From positions 1,015,126 to 1,079,125 of the forward strand of contig JAJVDF010000230.1 of the NCBI GenBank assembly GCA_022410635.1: 64,000 nucleotides of DNA, written 5' to 3'. Source of the stretch: Tretioscincus oriximinensis (lineage: Eukaryota; Chordata; Lepidosauria; Squamata; Gymnophthalmidae). The position numbers and the translations under genes were made by a program. The notes below the pieces were generated by a model. The model was given only the letters and a program-made list of their open reading frames with translations, did no database searches and was not told where the DNA came from. Numbering within the stretch: position 1 is the stretch's first letter; the number at the start of each line of letters is the position of its first letter. Positions 23,660-36,384 of the stretch are shown here, piece after piece.

Positions 23660-24295
23660 AGGATGCATCCAGGCACACACCTTTGTAGCCCTGCTAATAA
23701 GGCCACCCTGCCAATTGTCCCTCTGCACACAAAGGCCACAATGCAAAGGAGAAGCAGTATGCCTTCTCCAGCCAGCCACATATGCTCCCCATTCTCTTTC
23801 CCCCACCCCCTTAGGCAGATAAACTTCCCTAATCCATGCTTTTCATGGGCTGATGGGAAAGAGTTAAGGGAAGCGCATGTGTGCATACTTTCACTTCACC
23901 CAATTGCTTTAGCTTTAGCTCTTTCCCACCCCAACAGCCCATGAAAAGCAGTGTAGATAAGATGGTTTGCCTATGGGAGTGTGTGTGTTTGGGGGAAGAG
24001 AACATGGAGCACATATGGTTGACTGAAGAAGCTGTGCCATTTCTCCTGTCCCCCCTCTCAGCTCAAACCTTGCTTTAAAGCGGTCAGCTTTGTACAGCTA
24101 ACAGCCACACATGCGCGGTCTCATTTTTCGGGCACCATGCATGTGTGTAGGAATGCTGCACCGCTAAATCAGCAGCAGCCCACGGTAAAACTGAATTAAT
24201 GGAGATTTCCCTTGCACACCACAGCTGTTTACCCACTTTTACATGGGGACAAGGAAATGTTATGGCGTAAAACATTAATCATCTGGATGCAGCCA
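23660..24295. mobile_element. Foldback element, about 640 bp, with long inverted arms
   Basis: The segment 23749-23885 is the inverse of 23893-24046: GCCACATATGCTCCCCATTC faces its counterpart in GAACATGGAGCACATATGG, and CCATGCTTTTCATGGGCTGA faces CAGCCCATGAAAAGCAG. The outer ends also pair: GGATGCATCCAG at 23661 and CTGGATGCAGCC at 24283-24294. The arms diverge by substitutions and small indels, so the palindrome is old. No target duplication is visible. It is probably a non-autonomous DNA transposon. Confidence 0.6.
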
Positions 24296-24529
24296 CAGTC
24301 GGCGGAATGCGATTTCTAGGGAATAGCAAGCAAATATCAGGTAGCCTTCTTAAATGATCAGACAATGAAAACGAAAAAAAAGAATGGGAAAAAGATCTCT
24401 TCAGAGAAATATTTCAGGCATGGTAAAGGACAAAAATGATAACCAACAAAAGAAGGTAAAATTAAGAAGAAATAGCAAAAATTTACTAAAGGGAAACATC
24501 TTAACATCACTGATAACTATGATGGTGTG
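24296..24529. other. No recognisable feature
   Basis: A-rich sequence with no named repeat. Confidence 0.5.
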
Positions 24530-24640
24530 TCCAGCAAACGAGCTAGCAGCACTTTGAGACTAACTTCAGAAAAGTGGTTGGCATAAGCTTTTGTAGACAG
24601 GTCTACTTCTTCAGATGCTCATTATGAAGAACCACATTAT
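24530..24640. repeat. Fragment of a dispersed repeat with a TACTTCTTCAGATGC end
   Basis: The words AGCACTTTGAGACTAAC and CATAAGCTTTTGTAGAC, then CTACTTCTTCAGATGC are a combination I recall as a widespread fragment in reptile genomes. I cannot name its parent element from memory and no second copy lies in this window. Confidence 0.35.
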
Positions 24641-24762
24641 GATGGTGTGGTTAGTGATCCAGAGCTAGACACTCTAGTAAGTAAAGTGTGCATCAGGAAA
24701 TCCTGCTAACAAAGGCTCATGGAATGGGTTGGGCTACTTGGAACTACTTGAAATGAATATCT

Positions 24763-25068
24763 AGAAGAAGAAGAACTGGGTTCTTATGCCCTGCTTTTCT
24801 CTCCTTTCAAAGGGACTCAAAGTGGCTTACAAGGGCATTTTTGCCCGAAGGCTGACATTCTATCTTCCCCACAGGCTCAGATGGTTCCCATGTATCTACT
24901 TGCAGTCAGTTGCAATTTCTTGGAATTCATGATTTCTAATAGCTGGGTTGGCTACAGCTGCATGCTAGTGGAAGATGCTCACCCCTCCCCACATCCCACA
25001 CAGGGCTTCGAAACCCCATGTCCCAGCTGAGAGGCGGATTCCTTAGCGACTGAGCTATCCGTGCCTGC
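24763..25068 (-). mobile_element. SINE-E, near full length
   Basis: Read on the minus strand: a tRNA-like head with A box at 25048-25058 (TAGCTCAGTCG), a B box around 25005-25015, the GTGGGGAGGGGTGAGCATC block, GTAGATACATGGGAACC, the GCCACTTTGAGTCCC block and a short CTT-type tail. It has the same layout as the copies at 33991 and 59514. Pol III would transcribe it from the internal boxes; there is no coding capacity. Confidence 0.85.
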
Positions 25069-26828
25069 TGGACAGGAAGGAGATGGGAGGAAGATGAGCT
25101 TTGGGCAAGGTAACAACTATTTTCTCAGTTCAAAGTGCCACAGAATTATTAGGTACAGCAGAACCCCAAAATTATGTGTGGGAAAAACCTGTATATGGAA
25201 GCTGGCAGTGAAGGAAAACAGTAATTGCTTTTTATTTTTCTAATAAGATTTGAACAGTACAGTGGTACATGATGTTACATGAATGACAACTGTAATTGCA
25301 GCATAGGGTTAGATTGACCGAATATGCTCAAAAGGATCTGATCTAAGGTTTATGATTTTTATAGAATGATCTTGGGACAGGCAACTATGTTTTCTGCTCA
25401 AATATGCAGGTTGAGCGGATCCAGTGAAGCAGCCTAGTCTAGCAGTTATTTCTTCATTTTACTAATGGTTTTACCATCACGTCTGGTGTAGAAGGAAATG
25501 TTTATTCTACAATGGCTACTGGTAGGCAATGGTAGGACAAGTGATTTTTCAAGTGATCTGTGAAAAGATTGGGAACTACAACTATGAATTATATATGACT
25601 GCCAGGGGGAAAAGTAGGATAATCCATAGTAGATGGCAGGTGAACCTAGGACACCATTCACTTAGGACTGTTCATCCACCAAGGGTATACAGAACCTAGG
25701 TGTACTAGATCCCAGGCATCAATCCCTTATTAAAGCAATCTCATCGCAGATCTCTTTAAAGAAATTTCATGTTGCTTTGCAGAAGGTCATTCACTCCCTC
25801 TCACCCATAGATTGATGGAGAGGAAGGAGAACAAGCACAAGAATCAACTATCCTGTGGAAACTTGCAGAAATGGACAGAAAATGGACAGTGTCTGAGCCT
25901 ATTTCTGGTTCATCCCTATGAGTCCCTCTAGGGCTCCTGCTGCTGTAAATCATGCAAAGGATAGCACTTAAAAGCTATCTGCACATCTAAAAGGGCTGCA
26001 GAATGGACCAGGCTGTAAGGTAAAAAATGTGCACAGCATATACCAAAACCAATAGTCATTCCATTTTGGAGTTTCTATGGCAGCTTGAGAAACAGGAGAG
26101 ACTCCTATCCCATCTCTACTTTCCTGGCACCAATATCTTCTCTAGCAAAGAAAACTAAGGCAAAAATAATTTATTCCTTCTTCCACCAACTTCCACTACT
26201 GTTTTAATGGGCTTTGCCAGCGTGACTTTTCTCTGCACACACGAAGATTCTACACAGCATGACTGTGACCTCTGGTGGGATTAGGAATGGGAAAGAGATC
26301 TGTATCGATAGTGCATGAAGGATTCTTTGAACTGTGAAAACTATGTTACTTCTGGCTCTAGAGCAATGAACACTAAAGCTTCTGCCAGTTGCTTATCTCT
26401 ATTTATATGCAGCCCAGTTACTGAATGGAAAACTGAAACTGGGGCTGAATTCAGACTGCTGCATTTTGAAGTATTATTTCTGTATGTGATGCTGAAAAAG
26501 ATAAGGGCAAAAAGTTGTCATAATTCATTCACACACAAAAATTGCTTTTCTTCTGCATGGAGACACCTACATTTCTGACATAAATCCTAAATTGCAATTA
26601 TCTGATTTGTATTCCTTCTCCTATTGACATTTGGCTCCCCTTGTTGCCAGGAAGATAAATACAAAAGAAAAACCTCTCTGTTACCTTGCTTGAAGTTTTG
26701 CAAAGCTACTAAGGGTTTTTTTATTCATCATCACTGCTTTTTTACTATATAAATTCCACAGGGGACGGCAGTTAATGGATCCCCTATTGGCCTCCATTTT
26801 CACTGAAGCAGAACAAGCAAAGTATCTT
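25069..26828. other. Unique DNA, no gene seen
   Basis: About 1.8 kb without a named repeat or a credible open frame (longest 87 codons, no motif). Confidence 0.5.
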
Positions 26829-26831
26829 TAA

Positions 26832-27011
26832 GGCCCTGTCCCCACTGAGCCTTATTCTGGGCTATACCTCAGAATAGGAGTCTACCATCTACATGTTGGT
26901 GTAGGCTATGGCAGGCCCCGAATGAGGCCTGCCATAGCCTACACTGGCATGTGGATGACCAACCTCTGAACCAAGATATAACTCCAAATAAAGCTCAATG
27001 GGGACAGGGCC
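26832..27011. mobile_element. MITE-B, complete 180-bp foldback (copy 1)
   Basis: Starts GGCCCTGTCCCCACTGAGCC and ends with its inverse GGGGACAGGGCC. The whole element folds on itself around CCCCGAATGAGGCC near 26920. It is flanked by the exact 3-bp repeat TAA (26829-26831 and 27012-27014). A 3-bp target duplication and GC-rich terminal repeats are the pattern of the PIF/Harbinger superfamily; no transposase is present. Confidence 0.85.
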
Positions 27012-27014
27012 TAA

Positions 27015-30000
27015 GGGGCAATATGAAGGGTAGATCAAATTACTAAAGTGTAATGATAGCCCTTTCTAGCACTTCCACAACTGTATTGTGTGACAAATCC
27101 CCCACCATTCAATCACACTATTATAGCATGAAATAAAAGTGTCTGGATGCAGCCTGACACTCTTTCTGTACTGGAAGTCATTCCAAATGATATCCTAGAA
27201 TGGAACTTGTCATCCTTATGCTGCTACAGATTCTGGGAGACCTTGCCTGGAATTGGGAGGTCTTTATTCTAAGTTATAATCTGAAGTAAGGCCCAATACA
27301 GAAAGGGCCTCAGATTGTGATTTTAACGAATATCTGATATCGAATAAGCTAAATATAGTGATATTTTAAAAATCCTAATATTTTTCTAGATTCTGCAATC
27401 TATCATCTGTGTCTTGTTAACCATGTTATACAGAAAACGATGTAACCAGGGACTCCTTTGCATTTCTTTGTTGAAAGATAGACTGAAGAGCTATCATTTT
27501 CACAGATGAACATGAATGCATTGCAAACAGATGTGGACACCTGCCCACCAAATGGTGAGCCTGTGCCCTCTATATTTAGACTGATCCCCAAGACCAATGG
27601 ACGTGAACTAGAACACTAAAGTCCCAATTAGTGTGGGTTCTAAAATCTCATCTACAGCCACCAGATGTCTGGGCAAACATATACCTACGCATACATCTGC
27701 ATCTATGGTTTATCCCACTTGAGATAAAATATGATACATTAAATTTCTCAGAAAGAGAAATCCAAGCAATATGAGTTACATGATCCAGGAAAGTTAATTG
27801 GGGTTTTCTTGGCTCTTACTGTTACTTGACCTTTCCAGTATCTGCTAACAGCAAGTAAGAATCCATATGTCTCTCTCTATGCTTCATATACATTATGTTA
27901 CAGACTTCCTAGTTTTTATTTATGGATTACTTTATAAAATATATTTTTCCATGCAGGGGGCAGGTCATCGTTCTAAGATATACTGTAACTGCATACAGGC
28001 CCATATTTTGGATGCATGACACCCCCGTGCATTCATTTATTTTAGGTCCCCTCTTTCCGCAGCTAAACTGCAGCATTGCTGTTCTATACAGACTACCAAT
28101 AATCAGCACCTTCAGGTTTTACAATAATAAAAGCAATAAAAATGTTAATATCTTTTTACTACTAGCTGTATTTGCCACCCAGAAAATTTTGCCACCATGT
28201 GCAGCTGCGCATATTGTACACAGAAGTGCACATCTAAATATCTCTCTAACATGAAGCACCAGAAGGTGTGTGCTCTAGTTCATGTATGTGTCTATGATAC
28301 AAATGCCCAGGAAGAAATGCTGATCAATGAAAATTTCTCAACTGCCCATCGCCAAGGTAGTTTAGAAGGAACTGCATGGAAAATATATTTGTTATGAAAG
28401 ATTAATTTTCCCGAAAAAGTATAACACATTACAGTCTATTTTTGTAGCCTGACTTTAGTGGGTTTACCTCTGATCAGTGTGGCTTGATTATATGTAATGA
28501 CACAGTTAGAGGGGAACTGGATACACCCATAATCTGAAATGAGGCTCTAGGACAACCCCTGAAAAAAAGATTGAACCAACCCCATGACAATGTCTGGAAT
28601 GCAGGTCCAAGTGCAGCTTCCACTAACAGCAGTGGACTGGGCCAGAACTTGGAAGGACAGGCTAGAAATCTAATCAGGTATCATGCATTGTCTGGTCTGC
28701 CACAGAAAGCCCTACTGGATTTTACAGTCTTCTAGATGCCTCCATGCGCTTCCTCTCGTGCCCCTATGTAAGAGTGAGGAATTGACTTCCTCTGGCAAAA
28801 ATGTAATTTGCTCCAACGTGCCTTAAGATTGGTCCCATATTATAGATCCTGGGAAATACATTTGTTATCTTCTGGGAAGGCCCTTTCTGAAAGTAAATGA
28901 CGTAGACCAAGATATGTTGCAAGAATGATTTCTTTCCCCACCTTGCCTGTCACGGGCTGGTCCTGGTCCCCATGGGGAATGATAAAGCAAGGGGTCCTGG
29001 GATTGACATCTGATCCCTAAACCGTGTTGCTGTCTCTTTTTATTTTTGTCTGCAAAATCCACTGAAGTAAATACCAAGTAATTATGGTGTTCTGAAGTGA
29101 CCTTATGGAGCATGTGCTCTATTCCATGGATCCCATCCAAAGCTACTATTGTTGATTTGATGCCAAGACTTGGGAGAACCCTGGCTCCCACTCATTGTTT
29201 TCTTTGGCTAAGCTCTTTGGATTCTCAGCCTGGCAAGAAAGACCCATTTAAAAAGTACTGGCAAAGGCTGTGCAGTTTGTCACACCACAGCTCATGATTT
29301 AAGACCTTGATTTAGGCTCAACACTGGAACCTTTTGTTTCACTGTGTTTGTACATCATTTGCTACTTTGTATTAGTTAATAAATGTCAGTTTCTTATGAG
29401 TGTGACATGGCCCATAGGATAGGCAAGGTTTTCCCCTTGGATATGCAACCCATCATCATGAAAATAAATTTGAAAATGCTGTACCCATTAGATGAAGGTA
29501 CAAAATCTTCATAAATAAGGCCCTTTAATACAATGGCTGCTTCTGCAATAAATCTAAAATAATTGGATACTTAGCTGAAGCAAGAGAATTTCTTAGCACT
29601 CCTATTAGTGCGTCAACTAATAAACACATGTACTTTCTGACTGAGTACATTGCTACCAAGTGACTTCAGTGAAGCTTTTGAAGATAACACAAACCTTAAG
29701 CATATCTGTAACTACACAAGAGGTAGCCCTACACTCCCTCTGTCTCTTCATTATTGATCAAAGTCTGAAAGAAAACTATATCTGCAGTCTATTAGCATAA
29801 ACTGGTACTTTTTGCACATAAACATATGTACTGTATATGCATTGCATTAAACAGTGGAATGATTTATTAAAGTGGTTTAGTAAATGACTTTGGCTTCATT
29901 GGATAGATCAAAATCTCTTAATTATTTCAGAATAGTATTTGATTGCCAGGCATGCTCATTGTAAGGTTTATCGCATAAAATCCAGGATTTTCTGGTCCTT

Positions 30001-30048
30001 TAAAGGATAATTATCTAAAGGAAAAAGGAACGCCTTCTCTCATGTGAG
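27015..30048. other. Unique DNA with one possible MITE end
   Basis: About 3 kb without a clear repeat. At 27108-27160 the words TTATAGCATGAAATAAAAG and GTGTCTGGATGCAGCC could be the right end of a MITE-C-like element. Open frames reach 110 codons but have no motif. Confidence 0.4.
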
Positions 30049-30369
30049 CCTGCTCATGCCTTAAGATCAGCAGGGAAGGCCCTTCTGACTGTACCACCAC
30101 CCTCAGTGGCAGACAGGGTGGGAACCCAGAATAGAGCATTCTCTGTGGCAGCCCCCAGGCTTTGGAATAGTCTCCCCCTCGGGGTGCGTCAATCACCATC
30201 TCTGTGGACTTTCAGGAAATGCTTGAAGATGCACCTCTTTGGCTGAGAAAGTTTTCCCAACTCTTAGATGTGGCTGTTTTTTAACCTGTTAATTGTGATT
30301 TTATTGTTAACTGCCCTGAGACCTTCGGGTATAGGGCGGTATAAAAATTTAAATAAATAAATAAATATT
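30049..30369 (+). mobile_element. L2-like LINE, 3' end (copy 1)
   Basis: The last 65 codons of an ORF2 read through FSVAAPRLWNSLPLGVR and TFRKCLKMHLFG to a TGA at 30244-30246. That WNSLP...LK.HLF ending is the conserved C-terminus of L2-like LINE proteins. The 3' untranslated region contains CTGCCCTGAGACCTTCGGG and AGGGCGGTATAAA, and ends in AAATAAATAAATAAAT. The reverse-transcriptase core is absent because of 5' truncation. Confidence 0.75.
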
Positions 30370-30807
30370 AGCGACAGTGCATGTCTGCTGTTTTTCCGCG
30401 CACAGCAGCTCATTTGAATCCCCTGTCTGGTCAGTAGTTCAACACTTCTGTCTAGTCAGCTGTTCAGCATCACTGATTAAGACCTCAGAATCTAAAAGTG
30501 ATTGCAGATTTCACTCATTTATACCTATCTGCAAAATTCCTGTGGAGCTACTGATAGGCTGGCAAGAGGAAACAGGAAAGAAAATTCCCTGCATGTCAGC
30601 CAGCTATGAGTCTGCAGTCCTACTGGCTGGCATCTTCTCGCGATCTCTGAATTCTGGCAACAGCACAGCACTCACCAGGCTTCACAATGGAAGAGGCATT
30701 TTGTGCTGATTCCTGAAAGGATCAGCAATCACAAATTCTGGTGCAATGGAGCTTCAGGTGTTTCCCAGGAGGATAACAGAAGCTCCATTGCCATGTGGAG
30801 CCGAGTC
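30370..30807. other. Spacer between two L2-like tails
   Basis: About 440 bp. It includes a 110-codon open frame without motifs and a short hairpin in which AATGGAGCTTC (about 30746) faces GAAGCTCCATT (about 30780). Confidence 0.45.
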
Positions 30808-31083
30808 ATTTATTTATTTATACCCCGCCCCATATCTGAAGGTCTCAGGGCAGCGAACAGTAAAATATCAACACAAAATTAACAGATTAAAAACAGTATA
30901 AAAACAATATCCAAAAGTGGGGACAAAAATGAACATTCTCTTCAGCCAAAGGCCAGGTGTAAGAGGTGCGTCTACAAGGATCTTCTAAAACCATAAAACA
31001 ATGATGACCGACGCACCTTGAGGGGAGGACTATTTCAAAGACTGGGGGCAACCACTGAGAAGGCCCTACCATTGCGCTAGGAA
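30808..31083 (-). mobile_element. L2-like LINE, 3' end (copy 2), inverted relative to copy 1
   Basis: On the minus strand it carries a decayed copy of the same C-terminus (RAFSVVAP, then a stop in place of the W codon region) and the same 3' end with CTGCCCTGAGACCTTCAG and GGGGCGGGGTATAAATAAAT. It lies 440 bp from copy 1 in opposite orientation. The frame is broken by a stop, so this copy is dead. Confidence 0.7.
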
Positions 31084-33990
31084 AACCTTGTGTGCACATA
31101 CCCCATGATGATCAGTGAGCTCTATGCCATGTTGGGGTTCAAACTCATACAGGAAGGAGGAAGAAGCCCACAACAGCATGAGAATGTGCAAGAACCGATG
31201 CCACCCATAAGGAATTCCTATAAGAGTTCCAAAAAGTGGATTCATCCTTATGCCTCTGATAGCCATTAAAGTGCCAAAACACTGTCCCAGATTTTATGAG
31301 GAAAACCTGTGTGCTGCCTATTGAGTCCTAGAATATAAACCTGATAAAATATGTTTAAGGTGTATGATCTGTTAAAACATGGAATATTAACTTAATTTCC
31401 AGGGCAAATGAAACAATCCGGGGACATGCATTTCACATCAACTGTGATCAGGGTAGAATCCAGCTGCTCAGGAAATAGCAGGGCAAATCATAGTGTGTAG
31501 GAAATTCGTTTCCATGGTCAGTCAGACTATTTCCCAGGGTAAGTGGAAATGTCCCCATCACAGCAAAGGGTGCATGCCCCTTGTCCAGGCGACTTCCTCA
31601 CATGGGAGTAAAGGTGAACACTTCCTATTGAGCCAAACACAGAGGTCCCCTATTATGGCAAATGCCTCCTGTCTTATTTTCATAATAAAGTATGTCCAAT
31701 TTCTTGAAAGTCTAAAAGCTGATGAAAGGTGAGAATATAGTCACTCTATCACACATAAAACGGTGAGAACTGTACATGCAGGCCCCCAAGACTCTTTCTT
31801 GTCTATCTCCTTGCCTCTTATTATCGTTGTTTCAGAAATGACAGCGATGGCAACACAAAGCAACATAATGTTCTCTCTTGTAGGTTAGTATTAAATCTGT
31901 CAGTTTGTGCCCTTGGGCTGCTTGCTTACCTTTCTGAGCAGGTGGTTGCTTTACACTGTAAAGTAGGATATATCAGCACATCTTTGATTCCACTGCCAAC
32001 AATGAAGTGTTCTGCACAGCTCTAACCACTGTGCAGCAACTCAGGGATACAAATGATATAATCAGGACAGTATTTTTCAGTTCCGCAAATGGAGTGGGAT
32101 GTGACTTCTCTGTAAGAACACGAGTCGTACTTTATGGAGGTGCTATGTTAAAGGAACATGGATTCCGTACGAAAAATAGTCAGGACCTGACACCCAAATG
32201 CATCGTATGATCTAAATTAAGCTTATAATAGAGGCTTAAATTAGCCGGAGGGGGGAGTGGATATAATAGGCAGTGGCGCCAAATGCTAAAACCCTTAACC
32301 ACTCATTTTACTATTACCTTATTATATATTGTGTAAGATTTGTGAGGGAAATCCTGCTCTGAATGCTGCCCATCCCCTCAACCAGATGCCAATGCATGCA
32401 AAATCACTGGCTGCAGCTGCTGCCACTATGCAAATGAGCACAAGCCTGGCTGCATGCTGCTGAGGCACTGGCGGAGAAGGGAAGGCAGAGGGGGAGGGAG
32501 GCAGAAGGGGTGGAGAAAGGTAGGTGGAAGCAGTGGCAGCCTCAGCGGGCCTGAGGGGAGGGTGGGGAGATGCTAGACCTCCTGTTCTACACATAGAACA
32601 TGGACAGGCATCTGTCCCTAGTTTTTTAAAAAATCCATCAAAAAAACAAAATGAAATTTCACCTTCGCAAATAGAAAGAGTTACATTGGGTCAAGCTACA
32701 GTATCAATGATTCCTCAGGCATGTTCAGATTGCAGAAAATCACCATTTACAGCATCTCTTTTCAAACTGCTTCAAAATGGCTTCTAGTGATCCCAGAGGC
32801 AACTCCAAGCGTCGCCCACCTCAGTGGCAACAGAGATTCCAGTTTTTAATAGCAGCAGAGGCAAGAAATTCAAACTTATGTCAAAAGCTTATCACTGTAC
32901 ACTAGAAAAAGTGCCCTCAGCCCATTCTGCAAGTATGCTTACTGGTTGGGCACAGCTCCCAAAAATGTTGCTCATTTCCCCCACTTACTAGCTAGATGTG
33001 CTGGGGATCTACCAAAAGATTTGGTTTCTTTTTCTTATTCATCATTCATTTTCACTCCTTTTCTACAATCCTTTCACTTCCATCAGTTTGCTTCTCCTAT
33101 GAACTGAACAAAGGTGCCTTTCCAACACTTCCCTGAAGTAGCAGCTGTACTGACCTCCATTCCTTAACCTTTACTGGGTAATTTCAAAGTGTCCTTAGGG
33201 ATATTCCTCACTTGTCATGCTTATGGCTTTCTGGCATTTGGTTAACTTCAGTTATAAACTTCCACCTCAAGCTCATTTCAGCTGTAGCTTGGATGAAAGA
33301 GACTGGTATTTACAATATTTTTACTAAAAGGGGAGGGATGACAGAGAGATGCCAAGTATCTGGAGAGTGACCCTAGACCTGACTTTGACATATGAAACAA
33401 AGAATTAACTGAGAAAGTGTTCTGGGAATACCAAGGAGGTACCAGAATAAGTACTGGTAGTTCTACCAAGCTAACACACTTTTCAGCTGTTGCCAAATTA
33501 CTTACATACACATGGTAAGGGTTTTGCAAAACAGCAAAGTGGATCTAAACTCACTTCTCTGGTTTCCCTCCTCAATGTGATTTAGCAGCCTGACAGGGCA
33601 GGAAAAGAAGTGGCATGGATTTTTTATTCTTATTATTAATCTCTGGTTTGCACAGGTTTTCTGGTTGGTGGGGAAATAGCAGGAGATCCACAGAGATCTT
33701 CCTTGCCTCAATCCTTGGGGGTGCTTCTGGCTTCACTAGGAGCCAGAAGTCCCCTGAATCAGCCACTGATCAGATGCCTGATGCTGCCCAATTGGAGCAC
33801 AGCAAACTATTGAGAAAGTGGGTTGCTTTAACCTACACTTGCAATGGATTTCTAAGCAAACTGCTCAGGCACCACATGGCTACACAAGCAGCATGTGGTC
33901 AAACTAATTCCCTTTGGGAGTAAATGGGAAAAGGATGTGGCCAGCACATAGCCAAACAACTTTCATGCCCAATTTCCTCCCCTAAATTTT
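31084..33990. other. Unique DNA with a GC-richer patch
   Basis: About 2.9 kb. The stretch 32400-32575 is rich in CTGC/GCAGC words and purine runs, which produces overlapping open frames on both strands without any domain. A TTTTTTAAAAAATCC run lies near 32622. No named repeat. Confidence 0.45.
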
Positions 33991-34351
33991 CAGGCACTGA
34001 TAGCTCAGTCGCTTAGGAATTCATCTGTCGCCTGGGAGATCAGGTTTCGAAGCCCTGTGTCGGACGTGGGGAGGGGTGAGCACCTTCCACTAGCTTGTAG
34101 CTCTAGCCAACCCAGCTATTCAAAAGCATGAATTGCACGAAATTGCAACTGACTGCAAGTAGATACATGGGAACCACCATAACCTGGTGGGGAAGATAGA
34201 ATGTGAGCCTTCGGGCAAAATATATACTTGTAAGCCGCTTTGAGCCCCTTTGAAAGGTGAGAAAAGCGGGGTATAAGAACCAAGTTCTTCTTCTTTCTCT
34301 TCTTTCTCTTCTTTTTCTTCTTTTTCTTTTTCTTCTTCTTCTTCTTTTTCT
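33991..34351 (+). mobile_element. SINE-E, full length with long CTT tail
   Basis: tRNA-derived head with A box TAGCTCAGTCG (34001-34011) and a B-box-like GGTTTCGAAGC (34043-34053, one extra T). It is followed by the GGGGAGGGGTGAGCACC block, GTAGATACATGGGAACC, then GTAAGCCGCTTTGAGCCCC and GTGAGAAAAGCGGGGTATAA. The tail from about 34286 is (CTT)n with CTTT variants. The head and 3' domain are what I would expect of a Sauria-SINE-like family, which in other squamates is moved by a Bov-B LINE; that link is knowledge of the family, not shown here. Confidence 0.85.
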
Positions 34352-34435
34352 GAGGACATAGCCTTAGATGCTTTTCATTCTTTAATTTGAGGTTTGGAAA
34401 CAGGGACGGTGTGACCATAGGACAAACTAATGCAA

Positions 34436-35020
34436 TACACCAGGGGGGGCAGGGTCAGGGGCCCCGGGGGGGGCTGGCGTTACAGACACCACCACCTGAC
34501 CTCCAGGGCAATGGTGTAATAGCAGGAGGCAAGGGGCAATAGCAGCAGCTACCGCCCTAAGGGGGGGGGGCATTCCCAGCCAGACAGTCTGCTGAGCCTG
34601 CTCCATCTGCCTCCCCATCCACCACTCTGAGGGGGGCCCTTCCATCACCCCTCACCAGCTCCTCTCTCTCGCCACCCCCTTACACAGTGCTCACTGGGCA
34701 CAAGTGAGCCAGAAGCAGCTCCTGGCTTGTGCGGTGGAGGCGGATGGAGGAGGCCTCTGGAGGCAGATAGACAGCAGCAGATGGCAAGGCAGATGGCAAG
34801 AGGCTGAGCGTGGCCAGCAGCAGTGCCAGCATTTGTTTGGCCCGACCGCTAGAACATGTGTGTCCCCCCCCCCAGGATGGTGGATGGAGAGGAGGCCCAG
34901 CAACAGCACTGGCAATGTAAGGGGGTGGCGGCGTGGAGGATGGGTTAGGTCGGGGGGCGGGGGCTTGCCGGCAGCCAGCCACTGCTGCTGGGCCTCCTCC
35001 ATCTGCCACCAGAGTGATGT
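34436..35020. repeat. GC-rich, CpG-poor block with inverted segments
   Basis: About 585 bp rich in G runs (three runs of eight or more) and GGAGG words. GGCGGATGGAGGAGGCCTC near 34739 is inverse to GGCCTCCTCCATCTGCC near 34987, suggesting an old foldback. Many open frames overlap here on both strands purely because stop codons are rare in such sequence. The block ends at a GTGATGTCACTTCC word that is also found at 39643-39745. No gene. Confidence 0.4.
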
Positions 35021-35040
35021 CACTTCCAGTCCCAAATATC

Positions 35041-36384
35041 AGAATGCGAAGACCTAGTTATATTATGGTGCAATTCATCTATAGCATATTGAGTTTTTCC
35101 TCTAGTAATTTAATATTAAACTTCCTCTCTAAACCCTCATGTCATGACAACCTATCCTGCCTTAGCTCACAGCTCACCTCTTAACTTTCTGCAGAGTGTA
35201 AAAAGGAAAGCGTTTGCTATGGAAGCTTTAGAATGCTTACTGAGAGGCATATTTTAATTCCTGTCCCTGAGTGATAGAGCAAAAGCATTTTTAATGATAG
35301 TTTGTACTTTCTCTCCCTGGAAATGATTACATTCTGAAAATCCCAGAAAACAGTGTTTAATTTCCCAGTAAACAGTGAAGATGCTCCTCCACGGCGTATA
35401 TGAACCACTTGCAAATCAGAGGTGAATGGCATTGGCATAAACATATGTCACATCCAGAAAAAGAATGCTATTACATGCAGCAGGCCCTGTAGGATACATG
35501 GGAGAAGTTCCTTACCATGTAAGGAATGTACACATTTGATATAAAGGATTGCTCAAAGAGAGAAAACAGAGAGACTGTGTTCCCAGAAAGATCAAGTAAT
35601 GGATGCCAAAATGTTTTCTAGGAAGAAGCTGCCTGTCATACATTTCTCAGACAGTTAACTGATAGACAAAAGGAAAACAAGCATAAATAAGTCAGGCCAA
35701 TCCCCATTATCCATTTCTGAGCATTATGCATTCCAAGTTACGATAGCCAGGTAGCAAATGAAAGAATACATAAGTGGTGCCAAATTAATAATTCTTATCA
35801 ACATTACAAAGGGAGTTTTATTCCATAGTTTCAAACATTGGGCTGGTATCTTAATCTTCAACAGTTTGGCCTTCAGAAGTAGTTTAATGAAGAAAGTCTT
35901 ATACCATTATGTTAAGATTTGAGGCTAGTGGGCCATTTGTGCTTTTGTTCTCCTGTACTATGACAAAGACTTAATTCTATCACCNTTTAGTTACTCACCT
36001 CACTGCTATCTTCAATCTTCCAGACTCAGCCATCTGTTTTAGTTTTCCCAGGAGATATTGTATTGCCTTTTGTGTTACCTTTTGCAAGGATAAAATGCAG
36101 GGGTGACTCACTGGGAGCCCTACTTGTAGTTAAGGCTGTCAAACTCAGGAAATCTTTTATTAAACAGAACACAGTGCTTTGCAGGGGGAAAGAAGACAAA
36201 TGATCTATGCTTTTTATTTTAATTTGTATTAGTTCATCTCTCTGTAATTTGATTTGATATGGTCTAATGACAAATCAATAAACATTTATTGGATATGACT
36301 TTGTTATGACTCGGCCAGAACTGGGAACCAATAGTTTATTTTGTGTAATAGCAGGGTGTGTTGGCATTAAAATAGAATATAATG
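35041..36384. other. Unique AT-rich DNA
   Basis: About 1.3 kb with no named repeat and no credible open frame. A single N at 35985. Confidence 0.5.

Noticed and set aside
34001..34053. tRNA gene suggested by A and B boxes
   Set aside because: The boxes belong to the head of a SINE-E followed by its tRNA-unrelated body and tail; no cloverleaf acceptor stem closes. The same applies to the heads at 24763, 43800, 55871 and 59514.
34427..35057. Overlapping open frames of 73-117 codons on both strands
   Set aside because: The block is GC-rich with few stops; frames overlap on both strands and show no domain.
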